From positions 124,001-188,000 of the forward strand of contig CAWGCS010000002.1 in assembly GCA_963821235.1 (NCBI GenBank): a DNA stretch of 64,000 nt. Reading direction: 5' to 3'. Position 1 is the stretch's first letter, and every line of letters starts with the position of its first letter. The notes beneath the pieces were generated by a model that searched no databases, had not been told where the DNA came from, and saw nothing but the letters and a program-made list of their open reading frames with translations. Shown in pieces: positions 33,311 to 43,790 of the stretch. Source of the DNA: CTSoil-043 sp963821235. Its GTDB lineage: Bacteria; Chloroflexota; Limnocylindria; Limnocylindrales; CSP1-4. Both the position numbers and the translations under genes were made by a program.

Positions 33311-33994
33311 GTGAGCGGCTCCGCCGCGATCCTGGCCGTCGCCCTCGGCCTCACGGGCGCCGCCTGGGGCCTCGTGGCCGATCGGATCGCCGCGCGCTGG
33401 CCGGCCCACGAGGCCGCCCTCGACGCGGACGGTGAGGTCGTCCGGGCGGCCGGCTGGGTGCGGCCGGTCGACTGGCGGACGGCCCTCGTCGCCGTCCTGG
33501 GGGCGGTCTCCCTGGGCGCCCTTCCCCTGCGCTTCGACGACCCCGTCGCCCTGGCGATCCTGGGGGCCTTCTTCGCCGCCCTGACCCTCCTGCTGGCCAC
33601 CGACCTCGACCAGCGGCTGCTGCCCGACGTCGTGACCCTGCCCGCGATCCCGATCGTCCTCGCCCTCGACCTCCTGGGGGCCAATCCTCTGGTGCCCCCC
33701 GGCGAGCTGCCTGCGGCGGCGCTCGCCGCGATCGCCATCCCCGCCTTCCTCTTCGCCGTGGCGATCCCCTTCGGCGCCGGGGCCATCGGGATCGGCGACC
33801 TCAAGCTCCTCGTCTCGGTGGGGCTGCTGGCCGGCCTCCCGCGGGCCGTCGCGGGCGTGGTCGTGGGGGCGTTCGCGGCCGGGATCGTGCTGGCGATCCT
33901 GCTGGCGGCGCGGCGGATCACCCTCCGGACGTACGTCCCGTTCGGGCCGTTCCTCATCGTCGGGGCGTACTGGGCGGTCCTGGTCGCGCTCTGA
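33311..33994 (+). CDS. Prepilin peptidase-like A24 protease, short form
   Basis: A 227-residue membrane protein of the type IV prepilin peptidase family with six or so hydrophobic segments. The two catalytic Asp are in LATDLDQRLLPD (about residue 97) and GIGDLKLLVSVG (about 158). It lacks the N-terminal methyltransferase domain and its Cys pairs found in full-length PilD. It may process archaellin/pseudopilin-like or adhesion substrates; no pilin is in the window. GTG 33311 has GGAGAG 6 nt upstream. Confidence 0.88.
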   Translation: MSGSAAILAVALGLTGAAWGLVADRIAARWPAHEAALDADGEVVRAAGWVRPVDWRTALVAVLGAVSLGALPLRFDDPVALAILGAFFAALTLLLATDLDQRLLPDVVTLPAIPIVLALDLLGANPLVPPGELPAAALAAIAIPAFLFAVAIPFGAGAIGIGDLKLLVSVGLLAGLPRAVAGVVVGAFAAGIVLAILLAARRITLRTYVPFGPFLIVGAYWAVLVAL

Positions 33995-34158
33995 CCCGGT
34001 CGTCCGGGTGGCGGGTCCACGCGCGGGGAGTAGAATCCTGGCGCCGGGTCGTCCCGAGGCGTGCCCCTTCGGACCGCGACGCACGGCGGGAAAGGACACC
34101 GCCACGGCGCAGGACGCGCCCAACGGAGCACCGCTCGCACGATGACGACGCCAGCCTG

Positions 34159-35544
34159 ATGCGCCGCCCCGCCATGCCCCGAGCCGCGGGGTGGACACCG
34201 CGACGCCCACGACGCCTCCTGCCGCATCGGCCGCGGGCTCTCTCCGCCCGGCTGCTCGCAGTCCTCCTCGTCCTCCCCTTCCTCGTCGGCGTCGCTGGGC
34301 CCGGCCCCGCGCGGGGCGACGAGCTCTCCGACGCGGTCGCCCGCCAGAAGGCCCTCGCCGCCCGGGTCAAGGCCCAGCGGGAGGAGGTCGCCAAGCTCCG
34401 CTCGCTCCAGAGCGGGCTCGCGAGCGAGATCCGCTCGACCACCTCGGCCCTCGACGGGATCAACGCCAACCTCGCCCAGACGAAGGCCCGGATCGCCAGC
34501 CTCGGGAAGCAGATCGACGAGGTCCGGGCGGTCTACGAGGACCTCGTCGCCCAGGTCGCCCTCCTCGACCGCCAGGTGGACGCCATCGGCCAGGAGCAGG
34601 AGGAGAAGGCCACCGAGCTCCGGGATCGGAAGGCGCTGCTCGCCGCCCGGATCAGAGAGGCCTACCGGACCGACCGCACGCCGCTGGTGCAGACCGTCCT
34701 GAGCGCGGGGACCTTCACCGACCTGGTCGTCGACGTCGGCTCCTACCTCGACCTCGGCCAGCAGGACCAGGCGCTGGCCGAGCGGATCGAGGCGGACGCC
34801 AGGACCCTGGATGCGCTGCGGTCGCTCCTCATCGAGACGCGGACGGCCCGCCAGGAGCTGCGCGCCGAGACGCTGGACCAGAAGAAGCAGCTCGACGCCC
34901 GGATGAAGGACCTCCGCGAGGCCAGGGCCCGGCTGGCGAAGCTCCAGGACGAGACAGAGCGCCAGCTGGCGATCCAGCGGACGGCTTACGCCAGGATGGC
35001 CAAGAACAAGAGCGCCCTCCAGGCGGCGATCGCCCGCGACCTGGCCGCCCAGCGCAAGCTGGCCGACCAGATCGCCGACATCGTGGCCCGCCAGCGCAGC
35101 CTCGGCCACATCCCGTCGCAGTACAACGGGACGCTGCAGTGGCCGCTGGCCGCGACGATCACCCAGGAGTTCGGCTGCACCGGCTTCGAGTGGGAGCCGC
35201 CGCTGGGCAGCTGCTCGCACTTCCACCAGGGGATCGACATGGCGGCGCCGATGTACACGCCGATCCGCGCCGCCGGCGACGGCGTCGTCGTCTTCGCCGG
35301 CCCGAACCCCTACGACCCGTACCCCAAGGCCTGGATCGTCATCATCGCCCACAGCGAATCGCTCCAGACCTGGTACGCCCACATCGACAACGCGGCCCGT
35401 CCGCCGGCCGTCTCGGCGGGCGACCGCGTCTCGGCCGGCCAGGTGATCGCCTACGTGGGCATGACCGGGCGGACGACCGGCCCGCACCTCCACTGGGGGG
35501 TCGTCTACAACAAGTCTTTCGTCAACCCGCGCCTCTTCGTCTGA
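34159..35544 (+). CDS. Secreted M23 peptidase with coiled coil (EnvC/PcsB-like)
   Basis: A 461-residue cell-wall protein. Signal-like hydrophobic segment (LLAVLLVLPFLVGVAGPGPA, about residues 33-52), a long coiled coil (about 55-320) rich in Lys/Arg/Gln/Leu, and a C-terminal M23 domain. The zinc ligands are in HFHQGIDMAA (HxxxD, about residue 354) and GPHLHWGVVYN (HxH, about 441). Both motifs are complete, so the enzyme could cleave peptidoglycan or act as an activator. A promoter -10 candidate TAGAAT lies at about 34031. Confidence 0.93.
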   Translation: MRRPAMPRAAGWTPRRPRRLLPHRPRALSARLLAVLLVLPFLVGVAGPGPARGDELSDAVARQKALAARVKAQREEVAKLRSLQSGLASEIRSTTSALDGINANLAQTKARIASLGKQIDEVRAVYEDLVAQVALLDRQVDAIGQEQEEKATELRDRKALLAARIREAYRTDRTPLVQTVLSAGTFTDLVVDVGSYLDLGQQDQALAERIEADARTLDALRSLLIETRTARQELRAETLDQKKQLDARMKDLREARARLAKLQDETERQLAIQRTAYARMAKNKSALQAAIARDLAAQRKLADQIADIVARQRSLGHIPSQYNGTLQWPLAATITQEFGCTGFEWEPPLGSCSHFHQGIDMAAPMYTPIRAAGDGVVVFAGPNPYDPYPKAWIVIIAHSESLQTWYAHIDNAARPPAVSAGDRVSAGQVIAYVGMTGRTTGPHLHWGVVYNKSFVNPRLFV

Positions 35545-35646
35545 GCGGCGGCGGGCGCCTCCGGGTCGGGCCGATCGCCCGTGATACGATCGAGCGGGCT
35601 GGTCCCGACCTCGATCCAGCTCCCCGGGCGCGCGTGAGGAAGGCCG

Positions 35647-37008
35647 ATGAAGCGGACCCTGGCGGTGATCCTGGCCGGCGGCGAGGGCGCGCGCCTCTCC
35701 ATCCTCTCCGAGAAGCGGGCCAAGCCCGCCGTCCCCTTCGGCGGGAAGTTCCGGATCATCGACTTCGCCCTCTCGAACTGCGTCAACTCGGACATCGACA
35801 ACGTCGCCGTCCTGACCCAGTACAACCCGCGCTCGCTCTCCGACCACGTCGGGTCGGGTCGTCCCTGGGACCTCGATCGCAACATCGGGGGGATCCGCAT
35901 CCTGCCCCCCTACATCGGGCGCGGCAAGGCCAGCGAGTGGTACCGGGGGACGGCCGACGCGGTCCTCCAGAACATGTCGATGGTCGACCAGGCCCCCGGC
36001 GACGTGGTCCTCGTCCTCGCCGGCGACCACGTCTACAAGATGGACTACTCGCCGTTCGTCTCCTTCCATCGCCAGCGCCGCGCGGACGTGACGATCGCCG
36101 TCCGCCCGGTCCCCCTGGCCGAGGCGACCCGGATGGGGATCCTGGCCCTCGATGAGACGGGCCGCGTGACGGAGTTCCAGGAGAAGCCGAGGCAGCCGAA
36201 GTCGGACCTCGCCAGCATGGGCGTCTACGTCTTCAGCAAGCGGGCCCTCCACCGCTGGCTCGACGCCGATCGTCCGGACTTCGGCGGCGACGTCATCCCG
36301 GCCATGCTGGATGGCGGAGCGCGGGTCTACGGCTACCGCTTCGACGGGTACTGGCAGGACGTCGGAACGATCCACAGCTACTGGGAGGCCAACATGGCCC
36401 TCCTGGAGGATCGACCCCAGCTCGACCTGTACGACAAGGAATGGCTGATCCACACGCGCTCGGAGGAGCGCGCCCCGGGCAAGATCGGGACGACGGCCCA
36501 GGTCCACCGCAGCCTCATCAGCCACGGCTGCCAGATCGAGGGGATGGTCGTCAACTCCGTCCTCTCGCCCGGCGTCATCGTCGGCGTCGGCGCCGTGGTC
36601 CGCGATTCGATCCTCATGTTCGACACCGTCGTGCGCCCGGGAGCCGTGGTCGACCGGGCGATCCTCGACAAGGAGGTCACCGTCGGCCCGGGGGCGATCG
36701 TGGGCGAGGGGGGCGACCTGACCGTCGCCAACCGCCTCAACCCCAGCCACCTTACGACGGGCATCACGATCGTGGGCAAGCGGGCCGTCATCCCCCGGGC
36801 GGTCCGGATCGGGCGCAACGTGCGGGTGGACCCCGACGTGCGGGCGATCGACTTCCACGGGCGCAGCGTGGCGTCGGGGGCGACGATCACTCGCGGCGAC
36901 GGGCGTCCTCGTGCCCGGGCGGGAGCGGCCCGGGCCACCGCTCCCGAGGCGGTCGAGGCGGCCGGTCGCGACGCGTCGGCGACGGGCGGCCGTCGCGGCA
37001 ACGGGTGA
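35647..37008 (+). CDS. glgC: Glucose-1-phosphate adenylyltransferase
   Basis: Makes ADP-glucose from glucose 1-phosphate and ATP, the committed step of bacterial glycogen synthesis. The 453-residue protein shows ILAGGEGARLSILSEKRAKP (nucleotide site), PFGGKFRIIDFALSNCVNSD, a middle LVLAGDHVYKMDY (catalytic metal-binding Asp), FQEKP and WQDVGTIHSYWEANM. C-terminal left-handed beta helix of hexapeptide repeats at about 300-405. A Pro/Arg/Ala-rich tail of about 35 residues is unusual. Start ATG 35647 with GAGGAAGG upstream. The gene just after overlaps by 4 nt. Confidence 0.97.
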   Translation: MKRTLAVILAGGEGARLSILSEKRAKPAVPFGGKFRIIDFALSNCVNSDIDNVAVLTQYNPRSLSDHVGSGRPWDLDRNIGGIRILPPYIGRGKASEWYRGTADAVLQNMSMVDQAPGDVVLVLAGDHVYKMDYSPFVSFHRQRRADVTIAVRPVPLAEATRMGILALDETGRVTEFQEKPRQPKSDLASMGVYVFSKRALHRWLDADRPDFGGDVIPAMLDGGARVYGYRFDGYWQDVGTIHSYWEANMALLEDRPQLDLYDKEWLIHTRSEERAPGKIGTTAQVHRSLISHGCQIEGMVVNSVLSPGVIVGVGAVVRDSILMFDTVVRPGAVVDRAILDKEVTVGPGAIVGEGGDLTVANRLNPSHLTTGITIVGKRAVIPRAVRIGRNVRVDPDVRAIDFHGRSVASGATITRGDGRPRARAGAARATAPEAVEAAGRDASATGGRRGNG

Positions 37009-37523
37009 GCGGCGGCCCGCCACCGACCCCCGCGGCCGTCGAGGCCTGGCTGGCCGAGCTGAGCCTCGGCCCCGCGGAGCGGCTGGAGCGCGATTCGATC
37101 GCCTCGTGGGACCTCCGGCTCGACGGCCGGCGTCGCTTCGACGTCCGGGTCACCGTGATCCTGGACCCGGGGACCGGGGGGATCGTCTGGCTTCACCTCG
37201 CCCCGCCCATCACCGACCTCTTCCGCGTCTCGTACCGGAAGCTCCTGCGCTGGAACGACGAGCTGCCCTTCGTGAAGCTCGCCCTCACGGAGGACGACCG
37301 CCCCATCCTCGCCGCCGAGATCCCGATCGAGCGGCTCGACCGCGACGAGCTCGGCCTGGCCGTCGCCAGGCTCCTTGCGGTCTGCGACCTCCTCCTCGAG
37401 GAGACCGCGAAGTGGGCCTGGATCGGGGGCCGGATCCCCGACTGGAGCGGCCGGGCCAGCCGCCAGGTCGGCCTCTTCGCCCGGTACGCCGAGCGCCTCG
37501 GCGAGCTGGCCGGGCCGCGCTGA
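37005..37523 (+). CDS. YbjN-domain protein (type III secretion chaperone-like fold)
   Basis: A 172-residue alpha-beta protein with the YbjN/CesT-like pattern: WDLRLDGRRRFDVRVTVIL, LLRWNDELPFVKLALTEDDR and LAAEIPIERLDRDELGLAV. Such proteins often bind partner proteins. The GTG 37005 overlaps the glgC stop in a GTGA, so translation is coupled; a link to glycogen regulation is suggested only by this. The following gene starts 108 nt later with its own promoter. Confidence 0.8.
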   Translation: MSGGPPPTPAAVEAWLAELSLGPAERLERDSIASWDLRLDGRRRFDVRVTVILDPGTGGIVWLHLAPPITDLFRVSYRKLLRWNDELPFVKLALTEDDRPILAAEIPIERLDRDELGLAVARLLAVCDLLLEETAKWAWIGGRIPDWSGRASRQVGLFARYAERLGELAGPR

Positions 37524-37631
37524 GCGGTCGGCGCCGGAGGGCGTGGTGGTGCGCCGACACGCGCGGCGGGCCATGACCCGGCCTCACCCGGCCGCGGCGC
37601 TCGCCCGCCGCCGCTTTGCTACGATCGGGCC

Positions 37632-38663
37632 ATGCGGCTCAAGCCCCACCGCCCGTCGCGCGAGATCCTGTCCGGCGAATCGGCCGACGTCTACTTCGCC
37701 CGGGCCACCCGGATCCTCGAGCGGGAGGGGCTGGACCCCATCGTCGCGATGGAGGTCTTCTCCCGCGAGTCGGGCGTGCTGTGCGGGATCGACGAGGCCA
37801 AGAACCTGCTGGCCCACGTCCTGGAGGACGCTGCGCCGGACGAGGTGCTCGTCGAGGGCCTCGACGACGGCGACCTCTTCTCGCCGAAGGAGGTCGTCCT
37901 CCGGATCCGGGCCCGCTACCGCGTCTTCGGGCTCTACGAGACGGCGATCCTGGGGATGATGGCCCAGGCGACCGGCTGGGCCACCGCCGCCCGGGAGTGC
38001 GTGGAGGCGGCGAGCCCGCAGCCCGTCATCAGCTTCGGTGCCCGCCACGTCCACCCGGACGTGACGGACGTCCTCGACTACGCCGCGATCGTGGGCGGCT
38101 GCGTGGGTGCCTCCACCCCCGCCGGCGCCCGCCTGGCGAACCTCAACCCCACTGGCACGATGCCCCACTCGCTCGTCCTCATCGTCGGCGACACCGTCCG
38201 AGCCGCGGAGGCGTTCGACCGCGACCTGGAGCCCGACGTGCCGCGCATCGTCCTCGTCGACACCTTCAAGGACGAGGCGGAAGAGGCGCTGCGCGTCGCC
38301 GACGCGCTGGGCGACAAGCTCTACGGCATCCGCCTCGACACCCCGTCCGAGCGCGGCCGCGTCACGGCCGACCTCGTGAAGGAGATCCGGGCGCGCCTCG
38401 ACCAGGCGGGCCACTCGCACGTCGGGATCGTCGTCTCCGGCGGCCTCACCCCGGACCGGATCCGCTACTTCAAGGAGCAGGGAGCCCCGGCCGAGAGCTT
38501 CGCCGTCGGCAGCTACATCTCGGGGGCGAGCCCGATCGACTTCACCGGCGACATCAAGGAGATCGACGGGCGTCCGATCGCCAAGCGCGGCCGGATCCCC
38601 GGGACGACGGCCAGCCCCAGGTTGAAGCGAGTCGACCTCGCCGCCTGGCGGAGCGCCGTCTGA
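37632..38663 (+). CDS. pncB: Nicotinate phosphoribosyltransferase
   Basis: Forms nicotinate mononucleotide from nicotinate and PRPP (NAD salvage). The 343-residue protein is a short NAPRTase of the type found in Chloroflexota and Archaea: ETAILGMMAQATGWATAA, ISFGARHVHPDVTDVLDYAA, TPAGARLANLNPTGTMPHSL (nicotinate and phosphate region), RLDTPSERGRVTADL and VSGGLTPDRIRYFKEQGAP. The length is shorter than E. coli PncB (400) but normal for this group. ATG 37632 lies 6 nt after TACGAT (37620-37625), a leaderless start. Its stop TGA shares CTGA with the next gene. Confidence 0.92.
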   Translation: MRLKPHRPSREILSGESADVYFARATRILEREGLDPIVAMEVFSRESGVLCGIDEAKNLLAHVLEDAAPDEVLVEGLDDGDLFSPKEVVLRIRARYRVFGLYETAILGMMAQATGWATAARECVEAASPQPVISFGARHVHPDVTDVLDYAAIVGGCVGASTPAGARLANLNPTGTMPHSLVLIVGDTVRAAEAFDRDLEPDVPRIVLVDTFKDEAEEALRVADALGDKLYGIRLDTPSERGRVTADLVKEIRARLDQAGHSHVGIVVSGGLTPDRIRYFKEQGAPAESFAVGSYISGASPIDFTGDIKEIDGRPIAKRGRIPGTTASPRLKRVDLAAWRSAV

Positions 38664-40579
38664 ACGCCGCCGCCCGGTCGGACGTCCTGACCCGGGCCGA
38701 GGCGATCGAGCGGGCCGCGCGCGTCGGCCGGATCGCCTATGCCCTCGAGCTGGATCTCGCGGCCGGCAGGACGACCTACCGCGGCCGGGCCCACCTGCGC
38801 TTCCCGGTCTCGGGCGACGGCGACCTCTTCCTGGACTTCCGGGGCGGGACGATCGAGCGGCTCGCCATCAACGGCCAGGAGACCACTCCCGAGCGGCCGG
38901 GCCACCGGATCGTCCTGCCGGCCGCACTCCTCGCCCCGACGACAGAGGTCGAGGTCGTCTACGAGAGCGAGTACGACCGCGGCGGCGACGGCTTCCACCA
39001 CTTCGTCGATCCCGAGGACGGGGCGGAGTACACGTACACGAACTTCGAGCCGTTCGAGGCGCACCGCCTCTTCCCGTGCTTCGACCAGCCCGACCTCAAG
39101 GGGACGTACGCCCTCACCGTGCGCGCCCCGGCCGAGTGGGCGGTGATCGCCAACGCCCCGGTCGCGGCGGCGGCGCCCATCGCCGGCGACCGTCGCGAGC
39201 ACCGCTTTGCGGCGACGCCCCCGATCTCGACCTACCTCGTGGCCCTCATCGCGGGGCCCTACACGGGGGTCCGCGCGCTCCACCGGGGGACGCCGCTGGG
39301 GATCTGGACCCGCCGGTCGCTGGCCCGCTTCCTCGACGCCGACGAGGTCTTCGCCGTGACGAAGCAGGGCCTCGACTACTACGCCGCCCTCTTCGACCAC
39401 CCCTTCCCGTTCGCCAAGTACGACCAGATCTTCGTCCCGGAGTTCAACTCGGGGGCGATGGAGAACGTCGGCGCCGTGACCTTCTCCGAGAGCTACGTCT
39501 TCCGCGACCCGCCCACCGACACGCAACGGCTCGCCCGCGCCGAGACGGTCCTCCACGAGCTGGCCCACATGTGGTTCGGCGACCTGGCGACGATGCGCTG
39601 GTGGGACGACCTCTGGCTCAACGAGAGCTTCGCCACGTACGTCTCGAACCTCTGCCTCGCCGAGGCGACGCGCTTCGACGGCGCCTGGCGCGCCTTCCAT
39701 GCCGACATGAAGCGATGGGGCTACCAGGCCGACGCCCGCTCCACCACCCACCCGATCTCGGGGCTCGTGCCGGACACCGACGCGACCTTCTACAACTTCG
39801 ACGGGATCACCTACGGGAAGGGCGCCTCGGTCATCAAGCAGCTCGTCGCGGAGATCGGCCACGACGCCTTCCGGGCCGGCCTGCGGACCTACTTCCGGCG
39901 CCACGCCTGGGGCAACGCCACCCTGGCCGACTTCCTGGCGGCCCTCGAGGAGGGCGCCGGTCGCTCCCTCGGGGAGTGGAGCCGCCGCTGGCTGGAGACG
40001 GCCTCGCTGAACACGATCCAGGCCACGTGGACGGAACGCGAGGGACTGGTCGAGCGGCTGCAGCTCTCGCAGGAGGCCTCCGCCGACGATCACCCCACCC
40101 TGCGCCCCCACGCCCTCGAGCTGGCCCTCGTCCGGGCCGACGGAGACGGACCGGCGACGGTCGACGTCGTGCCCGCCCGGATCGAGACCGCCGAGGCCTG
40201 GGTGGAGGCGGCGGCCGGGCGGCCGGCCCCGCAGCTGGTCTTCCCGAACCACGGCGACCACGGGTACGCCAGGGTCCTCCTGGACCGCGCCTCGCTGGAG
40301 GCGGCCCCGCGGGTGCTGTCGCGGATCGCCGACCCGCTCCTGCGCCAGCTCATCTGGGGGACGCTCTGGGAGATGGTCCGCGGGGCGCGCTACTCGGCCC
40401 TGGAGTTCCTCGAGCTGGTCCGCGCCCGCCTGCCCGAGGAGCGGGACGACCAGATCGTGCTGGCCGGCCTCGACGCGTCGCGGGGGGCGCTGGCCCGCTA
40501 CGTGCCGGAGGAGCGCCGGGTGGACGAGGCGCGGCGCTTCGTGGCGGCGGCTCTTCGAGGCCCTGCCGGCGATCCCTGA
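38660..40579 (+). CDS. pepN: Aminopeptidase N (M1), catalytic part, frame lost near 40541
   Basis: Zinc aminopeptidase removing N-terminal residues. 639 residues in this frame. NSGAMENVGAVTF (GAMEN exopeptidase motif, about residue 265) and VLHELAHMWFGDLATMRWWDDLWLNESFA (HExxH and distal Glu, about 298-325) are intact. ERAP1_C-type tail is missing here: reading continues in another frame (next entry). There is no ATG, GTG or TTG before the N-terminal blocks, only CTG at 38660, which overlaps the NAPRT stop (CTGA) and has GGAG 6 nt upstream. A CTG start is therefore proposed. Length with the tail is about 866, typical of PepN. Confidence 0.9.
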   Translation: MNAAARSDVLTRAEAIERAARVGRIAYALELDLAAGRTTYRGRAHLRFPVSGDGDLFLDFRGGTIERLAINGQETTPERPGHRIVLPAALLAPTTEVEVVYESEYDRGGDGFHHFVDPEDGAEYTYTNFEPFEAHRLFPCFDQPDLKGTYALTVRAPAEWAVIANAPVAAAAPIAGDRREHRFAATPPISTYLVALIAGPYTGVRALHRGTPLGIWTRRSLARFLDADEVFAVTKQGLDYYAALFDHPFPFAKYDQIFVPEFNSGAMENVGAVTFSESYVFRDPPTDTQRLARAETVLHELAHMWFGDLATMRWWDDLWLNESFATYVSNLCLAEATRFDGAWRAFHADMKRWGYQADARSTTHPISGLVPDTDATFYNFDGITYGKGASVIKQLVAEIGHDAFRAGLRTYFRRHAWGNATLADFLAALEEGAGRSLGEWSRRWLETASLNTIQATWTEREGLVERLQLSQEASADDHPTLRPHALELALVRADGDGPATVDVVPARIETAEAWVEAAAGRPAPQLVFPNHGDHGYARVLLDRASLEAAPRVLSRIADPLLRQLIWGTLWEMVRGARYSALEFLELVRARLPEERDDQIVLAGLDASRGALARYVPEERRVDEARRFVAAALRGPAGDP

Positions 40580-41225
40580 GGGCGACCTGCGGACGCTCTG
40601 GCTGCGGGCCGCGATCGGGGCCACGGCCGATCCCGGCGACGCGGCGCGCCTCGCCCTCGCGGTCGACGGCGAGGCGGACCTGCCGCCGGTCCAGGTGGAC
40701 CGCCAGATGCGCTGGGCGGTCGCCGCCCTGGCCGTCGCCCATGGCCTCCCGGGCGCCGCCGACCGGCTGGCGGCGGAACGTGCCTCGGACCCGACCGACC
40801 GCGGGGAGCGCGAGGCGCTGCGGGCGGAGACGGGCGCGCCCGACCCGGTGGTGAAGGCGGCCGCCTGGGAGCGGATCCACGGCGAGGGGTACGGGTCGTT
40901 CCACCTGACCCAGGCCGCCATGAACGGCTTCAACCACGCCCACCAGGCGACCCTCCTGGCGCCCTACGTCGACCGCTTCTTCGAGGCCCTGCCCACCGTC
41001 GCCGCCGACCGCGACCACCCCTTCGTGCGGGCCTACGTCACGGCCCTCTTCCCGGCCTACCGGCCCGAGGCCGCGCTGGTGGCCCGGGCGCGCGAGCTGG
41101 CGGAGGCCCGGGGGGAGGAGCTGCCGAGCCTCCGGCGAGTCCTCCTCGAGGCGGCGGATGACATGGAGCGCGCCGTCGTCTGCCGCGCCTTCGCCTGGCT
41201 TCGCGCCGCCCACCCGCGGGCCTGA
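40542..41225 (+). pseudogene. pepN: C-terminal part of PepN (displaced reading frame)
   Basis: In the next frame after 40541, WRRLFEALPAIPEGDLRTLWLRAAIGATAD and then FHLTQAAMNGFNHAHQATLL and YRPEAALVARARELAEARGE continue the protein in the helical tail that closes M1 enzymes. Joining needs one base removed or two added at about 40541 (near GTGGCGGCGGC). The short frame from 40695 would be headless. It may be a sequencing error, a programmed slip, or a true mutation. The tail is needed for the domain closing the active site. Confidence 0.8.
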
Positions 41226-41285
41226 CCGACCCTCGCGAGGGGGCCGCCGCCTGACGGCCGGCCAGATCCGTGCGAGGATCGGACC

Positions 41286-41765
41286 ATGCCTCATCGCCAG
41301 CCCGGCCCGCCCGACGGCCCCGAGCCGACCGAACCGGCGGGTCCGACGCCCCACCTGACGCCCGATGCAGACTCCGGCCCGGCGCGCCCGGACGCCGACG
41401 AGCGGGAATCCGCCTATGCCCTCCTGCAGCGGGGGCGGGAGCTCCTGGCCGGGCGCCATCAGGCCCAGGCAGCCATCGTCCTGGCGCGGGCGGCCCGCCT
41501 CGAGCCGGGGCGCGGCTCCATCCTGGAGCCCCTCGGCCGGGCCTACTTCATGAGCGGCCAGGTCGAGCGCGCGATCGAGACCTTCGAGGCCCTCCTGGCG
41601 GTCGATCCCACCTCGCACTACGGCCACTACGCCCTGGGCCGGGCGCTCATCCGGGCGGGCCGGCCGAAGGAGGGGCGGACGCACCTGCGCCTGGCCGTGG
41701 CGATGGCTCCCGACAGCAAGCTCTACCGCGGCGGGCTGCGCCGGCTGGGCGAGGCCGGGGAGTAG
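41286..41765 (+). CDS. Tetratricopeptide-repeat protein
   Basis: A 159-residue protein: 45 disordered, Pro-rich residues, then three TPR-like units (YALLQRGRELLAGRHQAQAA, ILEPLGRAYFMSGQVERAIE, HYGHYALGRALIRAGRPKEG). TPRs bind peptides of partner proteins. ATG 41286 is 6 nt after GAGGAT (41274-41279), a weak leaderless-type hexamer. It is last in a long plus-strand block; the next gene runs the other way. Confidence 0.88.
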   Translation: MPHRQPGPPDGPEPTEPAGPTPHLTPDADSGPARPDADERESAYALLQRGRELLAGRHQAQAAIVLARAARLEPGRGSILEPLGRAYFMSGQVERAIETFEALLAVDPTSHYGHYALGRALIRAGRPKEGRTHLRLAVAMAPDSKLYRGGLRRLGEAGE

Positions 41766-41787
41766 GCGAGCGCGGCGCGGCGACCCG

Positions 41788-42399
41788 TCAGCGGTCGCCC
41801 GGGGCACCCTCCAGGCGGCGAGCGAGCCAGAGGAGCCCGACGAGCGACTTGCCGTCGACGATCTCGCCCCGCTCCGCGGCCGCGACCGCCTCCCGCCAGG
41901 GGAGCCGGACCAGCTCCAGAGCCTCGTCCTCGTCAGGGCCGAGCCGATCCCCGTCCGCCGGCGTCAGCCCCGTGGCCAGGTAGAGCGTCATCCGCTCGGT
42001 CGCGAAGCCGGGTGCCGTCCAGAAGGCGGTCAGCCGCTCCCAGCGCTCGGCCCGATGGCCGGTCTCCTCCTCGAGCTCCCGGCGGGCGGCAGCGTCCGAG
42101 TCCTCGACCGCACCGGTCGCTGGATCCCGGTCGAGCGTCCCGGCCGGGATCTCCAACAGAACCTGCCCGGCCGGGTGGCGGTACTGGCGGACGAGGAGGA
42201 CCCGCCCGCTGGGGTCGAGGGCGACGATGGCCACGGCGCCCGGGTGGCCGGCGACCTCCCGCACGGTGCGCCGGCCGTCGAGGCGCTCCACCGTGTCGAC
42301 GCGGAACTCGAGGCAGCGCCCGTGATGGACGACGACCGAGTCGACGAGCCGTTCGTCGAGCGGGACGGGAGGCGGATCGGGCTCGGGCACGGGACCCAT
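41788..42399 (-). CDS. Nudix hydrolase (ADP-ribose pyrophosphatase-like)
   Basis: Cleaves nucleotide diphosphates, probably ADP-ribose. The 203-residue protein shows VLLVRQYRHPAGQVLLEIPAG (ADPRase core) and the Nudix box with EDSDAAARRELEEETG (E-x7-REUxEExG). Between the usual first Gly (PAG) and the box Glu there is a 7-residue insertion (DPATGAV). C-terminal WTAPGFATERMTLYLATGL is the second conserved segment of ADPRases. Start ATG 42399. It converges with the TPR gene across 22 bp. Confidence 0.92.
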   Translation of the reverse strand: MGPVPEPDPPPVPLDERLVDSVVVHHGRCLEFRVDTVERLDGRRTVREVAGHPGAVAIVALDPSGRVLLVRQYRHPAGQVLLEIPAGTLDRDPATGAVEDSDAAARRELEEETGHRAERWERLTAFWTAPGFATERMTLYLATGLTPADGDRLGPDEDEALELVRLPWREAVAAAERGEIVDGKSLVGLLWLARRLEGAPGDR

Positions 42400-42427
42400 T
42401 ATCGGTGGCGCACGGGCCGGGACGCTG

Positions 42428-42455
42428 GCCGGCCGGGCCTCCGGGCCCGGCCGGC
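42428..42455 (-). terminator. Hairpin after the ABC ATPase gene
   Basis: A perfect 12-bp stem GCCGGCCGGGCC / GGCCCGGCCGGC with loop TCCG, 34 bp past the ATPase stop and before the Nudix gene. No U-tract is seen. Confidence 0.6.
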
Positions 42456-42489
42456 AAGGTGCGACCGGGGTGTGCGCCTGGCGGGACGG

Positions 42490-43596
<1,107 letters not shown>

Positions 43597-43790
43597 GCGC
43601 GTCTCCTTCGCCCGGCCGGGTCATCGCGGGCCCTTGCATCACGGCCGCCTGGGCGGCGCGGACGGGCCCCGTACGAGGTGCCGGCGCGGGACTCTCGGGA
43701 TCGTAGCATCCGCCCGCAACGATGGAGCCGGTCCGGTGGCGGGCGGCGGTCGGCCCGCCGCGCCCGCGCGGCCCGGCGCCCGCCTCCGCG

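Noticed and set aside
33311..33994. Broken prepilin peptidase because the methyltransferase domain is absent
   Set aside because: Short A24 proteases without that domain are common; both Asp motifs and all helices are present, so it is intact.
28372..37023. A very long uninterrupted minus-strand frame of about 2880 codons
   Set aside because: It lies opposite ten well-identified plus-strand genes, and its protein is Arg/Gly/Asp-rich nonsense typical of the antisense of high-GC genes.
41788..42399. Nudix box degenerate because of extra residues
   Set aside because: The E-x7-REUxEExG part is intact; only the first Gly is displaced by a 7-residue insertion in a loop.
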